The translations under genes were made by a program, and so were the position numbers. The notes under the pieces were generated by a model, which saw nothing but the letters and a program-made list of their open reading frames with translations, was not told the DNA's origin and ran no database searches. A stretch of 30,246 nt of DNA from JBAYSY01 sp041675885 (GTDB lineage Bacteria > Pseudomonadota > Alphaproteobacteria > Rhodobacterales > Rhodobacteraceae): positions 1 to 30,246 of the forward strand of contig JBAYSY010000034.1 in assembly GCA_041675885.1 (NCBI GenBank), given 5' to 3'. Positions 1 to 9,277 of this stretch are shown here, piece by piece (positions within the stretch are counted from its first letter, which is position 1; each line of letters begins with the position of its first letter).

Positions 1-207
1 AAGCGGTTCCTGCATTACAACGCCAACAAGGCGCTGATGAATCTGGGTTATGAGGCGCTGTTCCCGCCCCAGGTCTCCGAGGTGAACCCCGCGATCCTCG
101 CCGCCCTGTCGCCCGACAGTGAGAACCATGATTTCTTCAGCGGCTCGGGGTCCAGCTATGTGATCGGCAAGGCCGTCGCGACCGAGGATGACGACTGGGA
201 TTTCTGA
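1..207 (+). CDS. nrdF: Ribonucleoside-diphosphate reductase class Ib, beta subunit NrdF (3' end only)
   Basis: The window opens inside this gene; 68 C-terminal codons are present in frame 1, ending at TGA 205-207. NrdF is the small, metal-radical-bearing subunit that, with NrdE, reduces ribonucleotides to deoxyribonucleotides. The tail reads ENHDFFSGSGSSYVIGKA followed by an acidic end TEDDDWDF. This is the characteristic C-terminus of class Ib NrdF (E. coli NrdF ends almost identically) and differs from the class Ia NrdB tail. The extreme C-terminus is the part that docks on the large subunit in this family. The metal ligands and radical tyrosine lie upstream of the window and cannot be checked. 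A strong hairpin follows at 267-295, so the gene probably ends its operon, presumably nrdHIEF to the left (inference). Confidence 0.9.
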   Translation, partial: KRFLHYNANKALMNLGYEALFPPQVSEVNPAILAALSPDSENHDFFSGSGSSYVIGKAVATEDDDWDF

Positions 208-266
208 CCGACAGGCGGAAACCGGCGGGGCGGGACTGGTGCCTGAAACGCCCGACAGAAGAAGAC

Positions 267-295
267 GCCGCCCCTTCCGGTTTGGAAGGGGCGGC
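267..295. terminator. Hairpin terminator between convergent nrdF and aceA remnant
   Basis: A perfect 12-bp stem, GCCGCCCCTTCC with GGAAGGGGCGGC, encloses a 5-nt loop (GGTTT). No T-tract follows on the plus strand. Read on the minus strand the hairpin is followed by GTCTTCTTCTG, which is T-rich. Its position between two convergent 3' ends suggests a bidirectional terminator. Confidence 0.7.
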
Positions 296-351
296 ACTGC
301 CGGCCGGTTAGACCGAATCCACCCGAAGCGGGCGTGGCCGGCAGATCGGGA

Positions 352-940
352 TCACTCTGCGGCGAACTGGTTCATGGTATTGGCCGTGCCACCCGCCTTC
401 AGCGCGCGTTCGCCCGAAACCATTTCCTTGAACGTGTCGCCCAGATCCGAGCCGACCTCGTGCTGGTGCTTGACCGCCGAGATGCCGCGACGGATTTCCG
501 CGCGCTGCACCGTTTTGACATAGGCCAGCATCTTTTCTTCGCCGAAATAGCCGCGCGACAGTTCGTCCACCGATTTCGCGGTCAGGTGGAAGGTCGGCAG
601 CGTGATCAGGTTGTGGAACACGCCCGCGCGGGCCGAAATGTCGGTCTGGAACCGTTGCAGGCGGGCATCGGCCTCAAGGCCCAGATCGGTCGCGTCGTAA
701 TCGGGCTTCATCAGTTCATTGCTGTCCGGGTAGTCGCCTTCGGCGATCTTGCCCTCGGCCAGCCATTGCTCGCGCACTTGTTTGCGCAGGTTCAGCGTCC
801 AATTGAACGACGGCGAGTTGTTATAGGTCAGCTTGGCGTTCGGCACCTCGTTGCGGATCTCGGCGACCATGCCGGCGATCTCGTCGACATTGGGCGTGTC
901 GGTTTCGATCCACAGCAGATCGGCGCCGCCATGTTTCAGC
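352..940 (-). pseudogene. aceA: Isocitrate lyase, C-terminal remnant (5' part deleted)
   Basis: About 195 codons matching the C-terminal third of the long (about 530-residue) isocitrate lyases of Pseudomonas and alphaproteobacteria. Visible landmarks are GADLLWIETDTPN, the substrate-site motif NNSPSFNWTLN, ITLPTFH, GYFGEEKMLAYVK, VKHQHEVGSDLGD and the end TANTMNQF. The stop is at 352-354. Isocitrate lyase splits isocitrate into glyoxylate and succinate in the glyoxylate bypass. The N-terminal two thirds, including the KKCGH region with the catalytic cysteine, is absent. Upstream of about 940 the frame runs into antisense of the neighbouring regulator remnant, with no credible start or ribosome site. 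The remaining piece cannot be catalytic. The exact breakpoint is uncertain by about 10 bases because the CAGCCGCCGCTTCCAG stretch could belong to either gene. An assembly join is the alternative explanation. Confidence 0.88.
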
Positions 941-1681
941 CGCCGCTTCCAGATCGGCGTCCTGCTGGCCAAGCTGGAGCAGGAACGCGCAATGGCCCGG
1001 CTGGTGGAGGAGGCGCGGCTACCCGATCCGGCGGCGGTGTCGCTGATGCGGGTCAGCCTTGCCAATTACTTCGCCGCGGCGCTGCTGATGCCCTACGGCC
1101 GCTTCCTCGCCGCCTGCGAATCCACCCGCTATGATATCGAGCTTTTGTCCCACCGTTTCGGGTCGAGCTTCGAACAGGTCGCACATCGCATGTCCACCCT
1201 GCAACGCGAGGGCGCGCGCGGTATTCCGTTCTTCTTCGTCCGGGTGGACCGCGCTGGCAACATGACCAAACGGTTCAGCGCAGGGCGGTTTCCGTTCTCC
1301 CGCTTCGGCGGCACCTGCCCGCTGTGGAACATCCATGCCGCTTTCGAGATGCCCGACCAGGTTCAGACCCAGATCATCCGCATGCCCGAGGGGGCGAGCT
1401 ATTTCTCGATTGCGCGCACTGTCATCCGTGCTGGCGGCACACATGGCGCACCGGCGCAACGGCTGGCGATCGGGCTGGGCTGCGATGTCGCTTACGCCCC
1501 GCGACTGGTCTATGCTGACGGGATGGACCTGGAACGTTTGAAGCCGGCGGAAATCGGCCTCAATTGCTACCTCTGCGAGCGCAATGATTGCGCCGCTCGG
1601 GCGCATGCGCCGATCAACCGGCGTCTGAAAATCAACGAGCGGGAACGAAGCCTCGCGATCTTCCAGTTCGAAAGGGATTGA
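941..1681 (+). pseudogene. RamB/ScfR-type regulator of acetate metabolism, C-terminal remnant
   Basis: About 245 codons resembling the C-terminal half of the short-chain fatty acid regulators (RamB of actinobacteria, ScfR/DUF2083 proteins of alphaproteobacteria; usually about 470 residues). Seen here: the end of an ImmA/IrrE-like segment (LMRVSLANYFAAALLMPYGRF, then SFEQVAHRMSTLQREG and IPFFFVRVDRAGN), then the DUF2083 part with GGTCPLWNIHAAF and the cysteine cluster CYLCERNDC near the end. The N-terminal xre-type helix-turn-helix that would bind DNA is missing, so regulation is presumably lost. In relatives this gene commonly lies divergent from aceA, which it controls. Here both genes lost their 5' ends and the intervening promoter. 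An internal ATG at 992 has no convincing ribosome site. Confidence 0.85.
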
Positions 1682-1924
1682 ATCTTGCAGTCTCGCCGAT
1701 GAGTTCGTGGTCACGCGCACCACTGCCTCGCCTCGGAGAACGATAGAAAGCTGGTTTCACGCTTTCTGGTAGCGAAATGACGCAATCTGAGGGTGCCGGG
1801 CGCCGAGGTGAATCTGGACAACGCGCAAGCTTCGAAATTGTCGACCCGGACGAAGCTGCGGCGGGTGACCTGGCACTAACCCGCCAGTCTGAGCCGACTC
1901 AGATCACTGAATTTTAACGAAAAT

Positions 1925-2001
1925 TGGCGCACCCGACAGGATTCGAACCTGTGACCTCTGCCTTCGGAGGGCAGCACTCTATCCAGCTGAGCTACGGGTG
2001 C
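1925..2001 (-). tRNA. tRNA-Arg, anticodon CCG
   Basis: On the minus strand a full cloverleaf can be drawn over 77 nt. The acceptor GCACCCG pairs with CGGGTGC, then discriminator G and an encoded CCA (1925-1927). The D-arm is in GTAGCTCAGCTGGAT. The anticodon arm is CTGCC-CTCCGAA-GGCAG with anticodon CCG, reading CGG codons. The T-arm is ACAGG-TTCGAAT-CCTGT. It lies downstream of the suf operon on the same strand but has its own promoter-like sequence at 2013-2041. Confidence 0.97.
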
Positions 2002-2012
2002 GGCTCGGGGGC

Positions 2013-2041
2013 GGTATAGCGGCAAGTGTCCGGGGCCGCAA
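2013..2041 (-). promoter_or_regulatory. Putative promoter of tRNA-Arg
   Basis: On the minus strand TTGCGG (2041-2036) and TATACC (2018-2013) are separated by exactly 17 nt. Transcription would start within a few bases of the tRNA 5' end at 2001. Each element is an imperfect match to the sigma-70 consensus. Confidence 0.5.
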
Positions 2042-2148
2042 CGGGTTTTCCGGGGTCGGGCACGGGTTGGCTTGAAAACGGGCGGACTTCTTGCGGAACG
2101 GGGCCGGATACCGGGTCGGGAGGCGCTTCGCACCCTTCGTCCGGAAGC

Positions 2149-2176
2149 AAGGCGCGTCACGCCGGAGTCGCGCCTT
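2149..2176 (-). terminator. Candidate terminator hairpin after sufS
   Basis: AAGGCGCG and CGCGCCTT form an 8-bp perfect stem with a 12-nt loop, 29-56 bp past the sufS stop. No T-tract follows on the minus strand, so this is a weak or Rho-assisted candidate. The rest of 2002-2204 shows nothing coding. Confidence 0.35.
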
Positions 2177-2204
2177 TGCGGTCACGCCGCCCCCTGCCCC
2201 GGGA

Positions 2205-3425
2205 TCAGGCGAACAGGTCGTGGCACAGTTCCAGCGCATCGACCAGCGCATCGACTTCCCCGAGCGTGTTGTATAGCCCGAACGACGCCCGGCAGGTCGC
2301 GGTGACGCCCAGATGCTCCAGCAGCGGCATGGCGCAATGGGTGCCCGCCCGCACCGCGATGCCGCGCTTGTCGAGCACGGTCGAGATGTCGTGGGCATGG
2401 GCCGCGCCTTGCAGCGTGAAGGAGAAGATCGCCCCCTTCCCCGCCGAATTGCCCTGCACGTTCAGCCAGTTGAGCCCCGCAAGCCGGTCGCGGGCATAGT
2501 CGCGCAAGCTGCGTTCATGCGCGGCGACATTCGCCATTCCCAGCCCGGTCAGGTAGTCGAGCGCCACCCCGAGGCCGATCTGCTGCACGATGCCCGGCGT
2601 ACCGGCTTCGAACTTCATCGGCGGGTCGGCCCAGGTCACCGCCTCGCGGCCCACTTCGCGGATCATGTCGCCGCCGCCGAGGAAGGGGCGCATCTCGGCC
2701 ATGCGCTCGCGCCGGATGAAGATCGCGCCGGAACCGCTTGGCCCGTATAGCTTATGCCCGGTGATGGCGTAGAAATCGCAGCCGATCGCCCCCAGATCGA
2801 CCGGCATGTGCACCGCCGCCTGCGAGCCATCGACCAGCACCGGCACGCCGCGCGCCCGCGCCCCCGCGCAGATCGCCGCCACATCCACGACCGTGCCGAG
2901 CACGTTCGACATATGCGTGACCGCCACCAGCCGCGTGCGCGGGCCGATGGCATCGAGCACCGCCTGCGGGTCGAGGTCGCCGTTCGCATCCACATCGACC
3001 CATTTCAGCACCACGCCCTGCCGTTCGCGCAGGAAGTGCCAGGGAACGATATTCGCGTGATGCTCCATGATCGACAGCACGATCTCGTCGCCGGGCCGGA
3101 ACCGGGGCGCGGCCCAGGCGTAGGAGACAAGGTTGATCGCCTCGGTCGCGCCCGAGGTGAAGACGATCTCTTCCTCCGAGGGCGCGTTCAGGAAACGGGC
3201 GATCTTGCCGCGCACGGATTCGTATTTCTCGGTCGCGACATTGGAAAGGTAATGCAACCCCCGGTGGACATTGGCGTATTCCTCGGCGTAGCCCCGCGTC
3301 ACCGCCTCGATCACCGCCTGCGGCTTCTGCGCCGAGGCGCCGTTGTCGAGATACACGAGCGGCTTTCCGTTCACCTCGCGCGAGAGGATCGGGAAGTCGC
3401 GCCGGATCGCGGTCACGTCATACAT
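2205..3425 (-). CDS. sufS: SufS cysteine desulfurase
   Basis: A 406-residue PLP enzyme that removes sulfur from cysteine and holds it as a persulfide for the SufBCD scaffold. Length and motifs fit SufS (type II desulfurase). Near the N-terminus is YLDNGASAQKP. EHHANIVPWH (about 121-130) holds the PLP-stacking histidine. The PLP lysine is K225 in ITGHKLYGPSG. The active cysteine is C364 in RAGTHCAMPLLEHLG, and the C-terminal region CRASFGLYNT is conserved. It is the last gene of the suf operon; the upstream membrane gene stops only 3 nt before this ATG, implying translational coupling. With the upstream desulfurase of this operon frameshifted, SufS is the only intact desulfurase visible in the window. 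No sufE, sufA or sufT follows. Confidence 0.96.
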   Translation of the reverse strand: MYDVTAIRRDFPILSREVNGKPLVYLDNGASAQKPQAVIEAVTRGYAEEYANVHRGLHYLSNVATEKYESVRGKIARFLNAPSEEEIVFTSGATEAINLVSYAWAAPRFRPGDEIVLSIMEHHANIVPWHFLRERQGVVLKWVDVDANGDLDPQAVLDAIGPRTRLVAVTHMSNVLGTVVDVAAICAGARARGVPVLVDGSQAAVHMPVDLGAIGCDFYAITGHKLYGPSGSGAIFIRRERMAEMRPFLGGGDMIREVGREAVTWADPPMKFEAGTPGIVQQIGLGVALDYLTGLGMANVAAHERSLRDYARDRLAGLNWLNVQGNSAGKGAIFSFTLQGAAHAHDISTVLDKRGIAVRAGTHCAMPLLEHLGVTATCRASFGLYNTLGEVDALVDALELCHDLFA

Positions 3426-3428
3426 CGT

Positions 3429-4025
3429 TCAGACCCCCGGGGCGCCGATGAAGGACATCACGACCGCCAGCCCGAAGGCGATGGCGAAGGCGGTCAGCAT
3501 GATGCCGAAGAACACCTTGCCCAGCGAATCGAAGCCGTGCAGTTCGGCGACAAAATTCGTCAGCAGCCACAGGAACAGCACCAGCGCCGCCAGGCCGATC
3601 AGCCCGGCAAGCGGCGGCACCAGCACCGCGGCAAGCAGTTGCACAAGCTGGACGCAGACCAGAACGAACTGCAACCAGACGACCAGCAGCAGCCCGTCCT
3701 CGAACCGGCCGCGGCCGCCGAAGCGCATACCGACCCACCAGACGGCAAAGGCCATCACCACCATCACCGCGGTCTGGACCCCGGCGGTGACGAAGGGGCT
3801 GCGGAACACCAGCGGCACGGCGATTTCCTGCTCTGCGGCCCGTTCGATGGCGGAGGGCGGCAGCCCGGCGTAGAACAGCAGCGCCGAGATCACCGCGACG
3901 AGAATCAGCCCGGTCCAGCGCGCCTGCACCGGCAGGCCGAGCGTCATCAGCTGCCGGGCGCCCGCGCGCGGATCGGTCACGGTCTGACGCACAAGCGTGC
4001 GCAGCGATGCGAGTGTCGGTTCCAT
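3429..4025 (-). CDS. Yip1-family membrane protein in the suf operon (198 aa)
   Basis: A 198-residue inner-membrane protein with a soluble N-terminal segment and about five hydrophobic segments, for example near residues 38-55 (WTGLILVAVISALLFYAG), 83-100, 112-135 and two more toward the end. The LASLRTLVRQTVTDPRAGARQL start and overall pattern suggest a bacterial Yip1-domain protein. Such genes regularly sit between sufD and sufS in Rhodobacteraceae, but I know no established function. It starts 22 nt after the preceding gene, behind AGGAA, and stops 3 nt before sufS. Its place in the operon suggests expression with Fe-S assembly; whether it acts in it is unknown. Confidence 0.8.
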   Translation of the reverse strand: MEPTLASLRTLVRQTVTDPRAGARQLMTLGLPVQARWTGLILVAVISALLFYAGLPPSAIERAAEQEIAVPLVFRSPFVTAGVQTAVMVVMAFAVWWVGMRFGGRGRFEDGLLLVVWLQFVLVCVQLVQLLAAVLVPPLAGLIGLAALVLFLWLLTNFVAELHGFDSLGKVFFGIMLTAFAIAFGLAVVMSFIGAPGV

Positions 4026-4047
4026 CGTCAGTTCCTCTGGCCTGTCG

Positions 4048-4548
4048 TCAGCCCCTGTCGGCGGCGGGTGCGCGCGCGGCCTCGATCAGGGCCGCGCCCC
4101 ACAGAAACAGGAAAACGGCGAAGACCGCCAGCCCCGTCAGCGTCCTTGCGACGCCGGGGCCGATCATGCCTGCCACCAGCCCGTCAAGCAACATCAAGGG
4201 CGTCACCGCAAGGAACGACCAGAACAGCGCGATCCGTGCCGCATACCCGTCGATCCGCGCCCCGGCGGCGCGCAGCAGCAACCGGCTGAGGCCCGCCAGC
4301 GCATAGACCAGCAGCGGCAGCACGAAGATACTGGCCATCAGCGCCCCGCCGATCCGCGCATCCAGCGGCACCGTGGGGTCGAGATGCGCCGCCCGCGCCA
4401 GCCCCGGCCATTGCGCGACGAACGCAAGCAGGCAGGCCCCGGCCAGCACCGCCAGCGCCCGGTCCTCGCGCGGGCCGACGGCCAGATGCCCGCGCATCAT
4501 GCCGCGCGGGTCGCGCCAGGTCCGCAGGATACGGGCGGCGACGCCCAT
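4048..4548 (-). CDS. Second Yip1-like membrane protein in the suf operon (166 aa)
   Basis: A 166-residue membrane protein. I chose the ATG at 4548 because it starts 4 nt after the sufD stop and begins MGVAARILRTWRDPRG, similar to the opening of the neighbouring Yip1 protein (rTvtDPRagar). An upstream start would overlap sufD with an implausible arginine-rich leader. Four or so hydrophobic segments are visible: LAVLAGACLLAFVAQW, ASIFVLPLLVYALAGL, ALFWSFLAVTPLMLLDG and LAVFAVFLFLWGAAL. This gene and the next look like diverged tandem paralogs of one family. The function is unknown. Confidence 0.72.
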   Translation of the reverse strand: MGVAARILRTWRDPRGMMRGHLAVGPREDRALAVLAGACLLAFVAQWPGLARAAHLDPTVPLDARIGGALMASIFVLPLLVYALAGLSRLLLRAAGARIDGYAARIALFWSFLAVTPLMLLDGLVAGMIGPGVARTLTGLAVFAVFLFLWGAALIEAARAPAADRG

Positions 4549-4552
4549 CGCC

Positions 4553-5847
4553 TCAGCCTTTCCGCCGGGCGAGCCAGCCTTCGAGCTTGCCGCGCACCTC
4601 GTCGGCGATGGCCTCGTCCTCGATCTCGTCGATGGCCTCGGCCAGGAAGGCCAGCACCAGAAGCGCCTGCGCATCGGCCAGCGGCACGCCCCGCGCCCGC
4701 AGGTAAAAAAGCGCGGTCTCGTCGATCGCGCCCGAGGTCGAACCGTGCGAGCATTTCACGTCGTCGGCGTAGATCTCAAGCTCAGGCTTGGCGAGGAACT
4801 GGCTGTCGCCATCGAGCAGAAGCGACTGGCTGATCTGGTAGCCGTCGGTCTTCTGCGCGTCCTGTGTCACGAGGATCTTGCCCTGGAACACGCCGACCGC
4901 GCCGTTCTTCAGCACCTTCTTGAACACCTGGCGGCTTTCGCAGCGTTCGGCGGCGTGGGTCACGAACACCGTGTCGTCATGGTGGAATGCGTCGCCGTCG
5001 CCCGCCGCCGCGCCCGCCAGATGCGCCACCGCGTCGTCGCCCAGCAGTTCCAGCACCGCCTCGTTGCGCGCCAGCCGCCCGTTCACGCTGAGCGTGAAGG
5101 ACTTGAACCGGCTTTCCCTGCCCAGCCGGGCAAAGATATGCGTCACCATCCGGCGTTCATGGTCGCGGCCCTGACTGCGGATGTGGTGGAAGGCGGCGCC
5201 GTCGGCCACTTCGACCTCCATCACCGTTTGCAGCCGCGCCGCCCCCGCGCCGGTCTCCAGGAGCGTGAGTTCCGCACCCTCCTCGACCCGGATGCAATGA
5301 TGCAACAGCGCATCCGCGGCTTCCGAACCGCGCTCGTAGACCAGATGCACGGGCTTCGCCGCCCGGCCGGTGGCGCGGATCAGCACGCCCTGCCCCGCGA
5401 AGGCGGTGTTGAGCGTGGCAAGCGGCCGCGCCACCGGCTTTTGCCCGCGCGCCTCCAGCGCGCCGTAAAGGTCGCGCGCCCAGTGGATATCGGCCTGCCC
5501 GGCGCGGGCAAGCTGTTCGATCTCCACCCCGGCCAGCGCCGGGTCGTCCGAGCGTTCCGCATCGAACACCCCGTCGACGAACACCAGCCGCAGCCGGTCG
5601 ATGGCGCCGAAGCCGGGCGCCTCGTCGTCGGCCACGAACACCTTGGCGGGCGCGGCTTCTGCCGCGTTCAGCGCCGCCGGATCGGTGTATTTCCAGTATT
5701 CGTCCCGCCGCCCCGGCAGACCGGCGGCGGTCAGCCGCGCCAGCGCCTCGCGCCGGGCCGCGCCCAGCCAGCCGCCCCCTTCGGGCAGCGCCAGCGCCGC
5801 CAGCCGGGTTTCAAGCGCATCCTGCCGCGCCTGTGCCAACGCCACCA

Positions 5848-5848
<1 letters not shown>
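4553..5848 (-). CDS. sufD: SufD, Fe-S assembly scaffold subunit
   Basis: A 431-residue partner of SufB in the SufBC2D complex that builds Fe-S clusters. Family landmarks: RRDEYWKYTDPAAL near residue 50 (typical SufD N-terminal domain), HHIRSQGRDHERRMVTHI and SRFKSFTLSVNGRLARNEAV in the beta-helix, KNGAVGVFQGKILV, and DDVKCSHGSTSGAID, whose CSHG contains the histidine implicated in cluster assembly. The start is fixed by coupling: the sufC stop and sufD ATG share a base (TGATG at 5846-5850). The membrane protein gene begins 4 nt after its stop. Confidence 0.96.
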
Positions 5849-6603
<755 letters not shown>

Positions 6604-6620
6604 CTTTCGTCCTCGTCCAT

Positions 6621-7253
6621 TCACGCGGGGCGCGTGTAGAATTCCAGTATCCGGCCCATCCGTTCGACGGGAAAGGCCGTGGGTTGCAACTCGAACCACG
6701 CCATGCGGCCGACCATGCCGGCGGGTTTCACGAACTCTTCAACCCGGTGGTAGGGCTTGCGGTTCAGGTAGTCGTCGAACAGCGCCACCACCGGGCGGTC
6801 GATACGGAAGGCGACGGTCAGCAGGCAGGCCACCCGGAACCTTCCGTCGATCAGCACCACGTCGGGGTGGCGGAAATCCCCGCGCTCCCAGACCGAAAGC
6901 GGATAGCCCGGCCAGCGGCGGAAGCCGCGCTCCGACGCCGGATGGCCCCATTCGCCGGTGCGGCCGATATCGGCGTGGTGCAGATGCACCGTGGCCGCGG
7001 GCGGGTTGGCGGCGAACCAGGCTTCCATCCCCGCCAGCCATTCGGCGTCGCTTTCGACCGAGAACACCGTCTTGCCCGGCATCCCGGCCGCCAGCGCGGT
7101 CGCCCCCCCGGAGCCGTATTCCAGGATCACCCCTGCGCCCCGATAGGCGGCATCAAGCGCCACCGCCTCGGCCTCGGGCATGGTCAGCACCGGCCGCACG
7201 GGTATTCCGGTCGCCGGGCCGGTCGCCGGGTCAGACACCCGGGGATCAGACAT
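6621..7253 (-). CDS. Methyltransferase-like protein of the suf operon (unknown function)
   Basis: A 210-residue protein with a class I Rossmann-like look: the glycine-rich LEYGSGGATALAAG at about 44-57, an acidic strand end VFSVESDAEWL as expected for the ribose-binding acid, then DVVLIDGRFRVACLL and VALFDDYLNR. This resembles SAM-dependent methyltransferases, but no substrate motif is evident. I recall a similar gene between sufB and sufC in many Rhodobacteraceae; its role is not established to my knowledge. It lies 30 nt after sufB and 17 nt before sufC, so is surely co-transcribed. The start is uncertain: ATG 7253 has a weak ribosome site, and an ATG at 7181 would remove a low-complexity PATGPATG leader. 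Confidence 0.8.
   Translation of the reverse strand: MSDPRVSDPATGPATGIPVRPVLTMPEAEAVALDAAYRGAGVILEYGSGGATALAAGMPGKTVFSVESDAEWLAGMEAWFAANPPAATVHLHHADIGRTGEWGHPASERGFRRWPGYPLSVWERGDFRHPDVVLIDGRFRVACLLTVAFRIDRPVVALFDDYLNRKPYHRVEEFVKPAGMVGRMAWFELQPTAFPVERMGRILEFYTRPA
7207..7230. repeat. Two tandem 12-bp copies inside the methyltransferase-like gene
   Basis: CCGGTCGCCGGG occurs twice in direct succession and encodes PATG-PATG near the N-terminus of the minus-strand gene. It keeps the frame, so the length of this leader may vary between strains. Confidence 0.8.
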
Positions 7254-7283
7254 CGGCGGCCGTCCTGATCGGCGCCCGGCCTG

Positions 7284-8843
7284 TCACCCCACCGATCCTT
7301 CCAGCGAGATCGCCACCAGCGACTGCGCCTCCATGGCGAATTCCATCGGCAGCGCCTGAAGCACCTCGCGGCAGAAGCCGTTGACCACCAGCGCCACCGC
7401 CTCTTCCTCGTCCATCCCGCGCGAGCGGCAGTAGAACAACTGGTCGTCGTCCACCTTGGAGGTGGTCGCCTCATGCTCCACCCGCGAGGAATTGTTCTTC
7501 ACCTCGATGTAAGGCACGGTATGCGCCCCGCATTTGTCGCCGATCAGCAGGCTGTCGCACTGGGTATAGTTGCGGCTGTCCTTCGCGCGCGGGTGCATCG
7601 ACACCAGCCCGCGATAGGTGTTCTGCGCCCGGCCCGCGCTGATGCCCTTGGACACGATCCGCGACCTCGTGTTCCTGCCCAGATGGACCATCTTGGTGCC
7701 GGTATCGGCCTGCTGGTGGTTGTTGGTGATGGCGATCGAGTAGAACTCGCCCTGCGCCCCGTCGCCGCGCAGGATGCAGGAGGGGTATTTCCAGGTGATC
7801 GCCGATCCGGTCTCGACCTGGGTCCACATCACCTTGGCCCGGTCGCCCCGGCAATCGGCCCGCTTGGTGACGAAGTTGTAGATGCCGCCCCGGCCTTCCT
7901 CATCGCCCGGATACCAGTTCTGCACCGTGGAATATTTCACCTCGGCATCGTCCAGCACGACGATTTCCACCACCGCCGCGTGCAGCTGATGCGTGTCGCG
8001 CTTGGGCGCGGTGCAGCCCTCCAGATAGGACACATAGGCGCCCTTGTCGGCGATGATCAGCGTGCGCTCGAACTGGCCGGTGTTCTCGGCGTTGATGCGG
8101 AAATAGGTCGAAAGCTCCATCGGGCAGCGCACGCCCGCGGGCACATAGACGAAGCTGCCGTCCGAGAACACCGCCGAGTTGAGCGTGGCGAAATAGTTGT
8201 CCGACTGCGGCACCACCGAGCCCAGGTATTTCCGCACCAGCTCCGGGTGATCGCGGATCGCCTCGGAGATCGGGCAGAAGATCACGCCCGCCTTCGCCAG
8301 TTCCTCCTTGAAGGTGGTGCCGAGCGAGACGGAATCGAACACCGCATCGACCGCGACCTTGCGGCCCTCGGCGGGCACCTCGCCGGCACCCTCGACCCCG
8401 GCAAGGATCATCTGTTCCTTCAGCGGAATCCCGAGTTTTTCGTAGGTCGCCAGCAGCTTCGGATCGACCTCGTCCAGCGACTTCGGCTTGTCGGCCATGC
8501 TTTTGGGCCGGGCATAGTAATACTGGTCCTGATAGTCGATCTCGGGGTAGTTCAGCATCGCCCAGCGGGGCTCTTCCATCTGCACCCAGCGGCGATATGC
8601 CGCAAGCCGCCATTCGAGCATCCACGCCGGTTCGCCGTTCTTCTCCGAGATCAGCCGGACGATATCCTCGTTCAGCCCCTTGGGGGCGAACTCCATCTCG
8701 ATCTCGGTTTCCCAGCCGTGCTTGTATTTGCCGGCCATCGCCTGGACGGTCTCGATCGTCTCGCGATCCACCCCCTCGCGCACTTCGAGGTCCTGCCGGT
8801 CAACGGTGTTGTCAACACTGGTCTCAAGGGCCGCCATATCCAT
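7284..8843 (-). CDS. sufB: SufB, Fe-S assembly scaffold subunit
   Basis: A 519-residue core scaffold subunit on which clusters are assembled with SufC and SufD. Recognisable blocks: KYKHGWETEIEMEFAPKGL, AWMLEWRLAAYRRW, YARPKS, FSDGSFVYVPAGVRCPMELS, NAENTGQFERTLIIAD, SYLEGCTAP, and the cluster/sulfur region YTQCDSLLIGDKCGAHT with the conserved QCDS cysteine, then RVEHEATTSK with the conserved glutamate. I chose the ATG at 8843 because AGGA stands 5 nt upstream; an ATG two codons later (8837) is nearly as good. It follows the broken desulfurase gene by 84 nt and may depend partly on an internal promoter (see 9263-9277). Confidence 0.96.
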   Translation of the reverse strand: MDMAALETSVDNTVDRQDLEVREGVDRETIETVQAMAGKYKHGWETEIEMEFAPKGLNEDIVRLISEKNGEPAWMLEWRLAAYRRWVQMEEPRWAMLNYPEIDYQDQYYYARPKSMADKPKSLDEVDPKLLATYEKLGIPLKEQMILAGVEGAGEVPAEGRKVAVDAVFDSVSLGTTFKEELAKAGVIFCPISEAIRDHPELVRKYLGSVVPQSDNYFATLNSAVFSDGSFVYVPAGVRCPMELSTYFRINAENTGQFERTLIIADKGAYVSYLEGCTAPKRDTHQLHAAVVEIVVLDDAEVKYSTVQNWYPGDEEGRGGIYNFVTKRADCRGDRAKVMWTQVETGSAITWKYPSCILRGDGAQGEFYSIAITNNHQQADTGTKMVHLGRNTRSRIVSKGISAGRAQNTYRGLVSMHPRAKDSRNYTQCDSLLIGDKCGAHTVPYIEVKNNSSRVEHEATTSKVDDDQLFYCRSRGMDEEEAVALVVNGFCREVLQALPMEFAMEAQSLVAISLEGSVG

Positions 8844-9262
8844 CTCTTTCCTGTTCGCATCCAAGGGGTTGCCCCCTGCATTCCCCATCCGGTCCATCAC
8901 CGGCCGCTTCAGGCCGCACGAGTTACTTCAGGCCGCGCGGGCGCGGAAACGCCGCTCCTGCGCCAGCCAGGCCTCGGCAAAGCGCAGCACATCCGCCTCT
9001 TCCACCGAAGGCCCGATCGAGACCCGCACCGCACCCGCGGCGGCCGCATCGCCCAACCCCATGGCCCGCAGCACCCTGCTGGCACGCAGCTTGCCCGAGG
9101 AACAGGCCGATCCGGCGGAAATCGCAAATCCCGCAAGGTCCATCGCCATCACCTGGGTTTCGCCCTTCCAGCCCGGCGTGGCGAAACACAGCGTGTTCGG
9201 CAGCCGGGGCGACTCATTTCCGACGAAAATAGTCCAGATCGTGCCCGCGGACAATGCTGACT

Positions 9263-9277
9263 CTAGAATATTTCTAA
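9263..9277. promoter_or_regulatory. Iron-Rhodo-box-like site inside the desulfurase gene
   Basis: On the minus strand TTAGAA-ATA-TTCTAG has the same arm sequence and 3-nt spacing as the operator at 10760-10776, with one arm base differing. It sits in an AT-rich patch (about 9230-9290) in otherwise very GC-rich coding DNA, about 420 bp upstream of sufB. It could be an internal regulated promoter or operator for sufB onward, or chance. Confidence 0.35.

Noticed and set aside
1777..1917. Plus-strand frame of 46 codons between the regulator remnant and tRNA-Arg
   Set aside because: No ribosome site, no recognisable motif and no evidence of family sequence; the 7-bp hairpin AGAAAGC/GCTTTCT at 1745-1767 nearby has no clear role either.
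1682..1924. Possible integration scar or att site next to the tRNA
   Set aside because: No integrase, no duplicated tRNA end and no flanking direct repeats are visible, so a tRNA-linked island is not supported.
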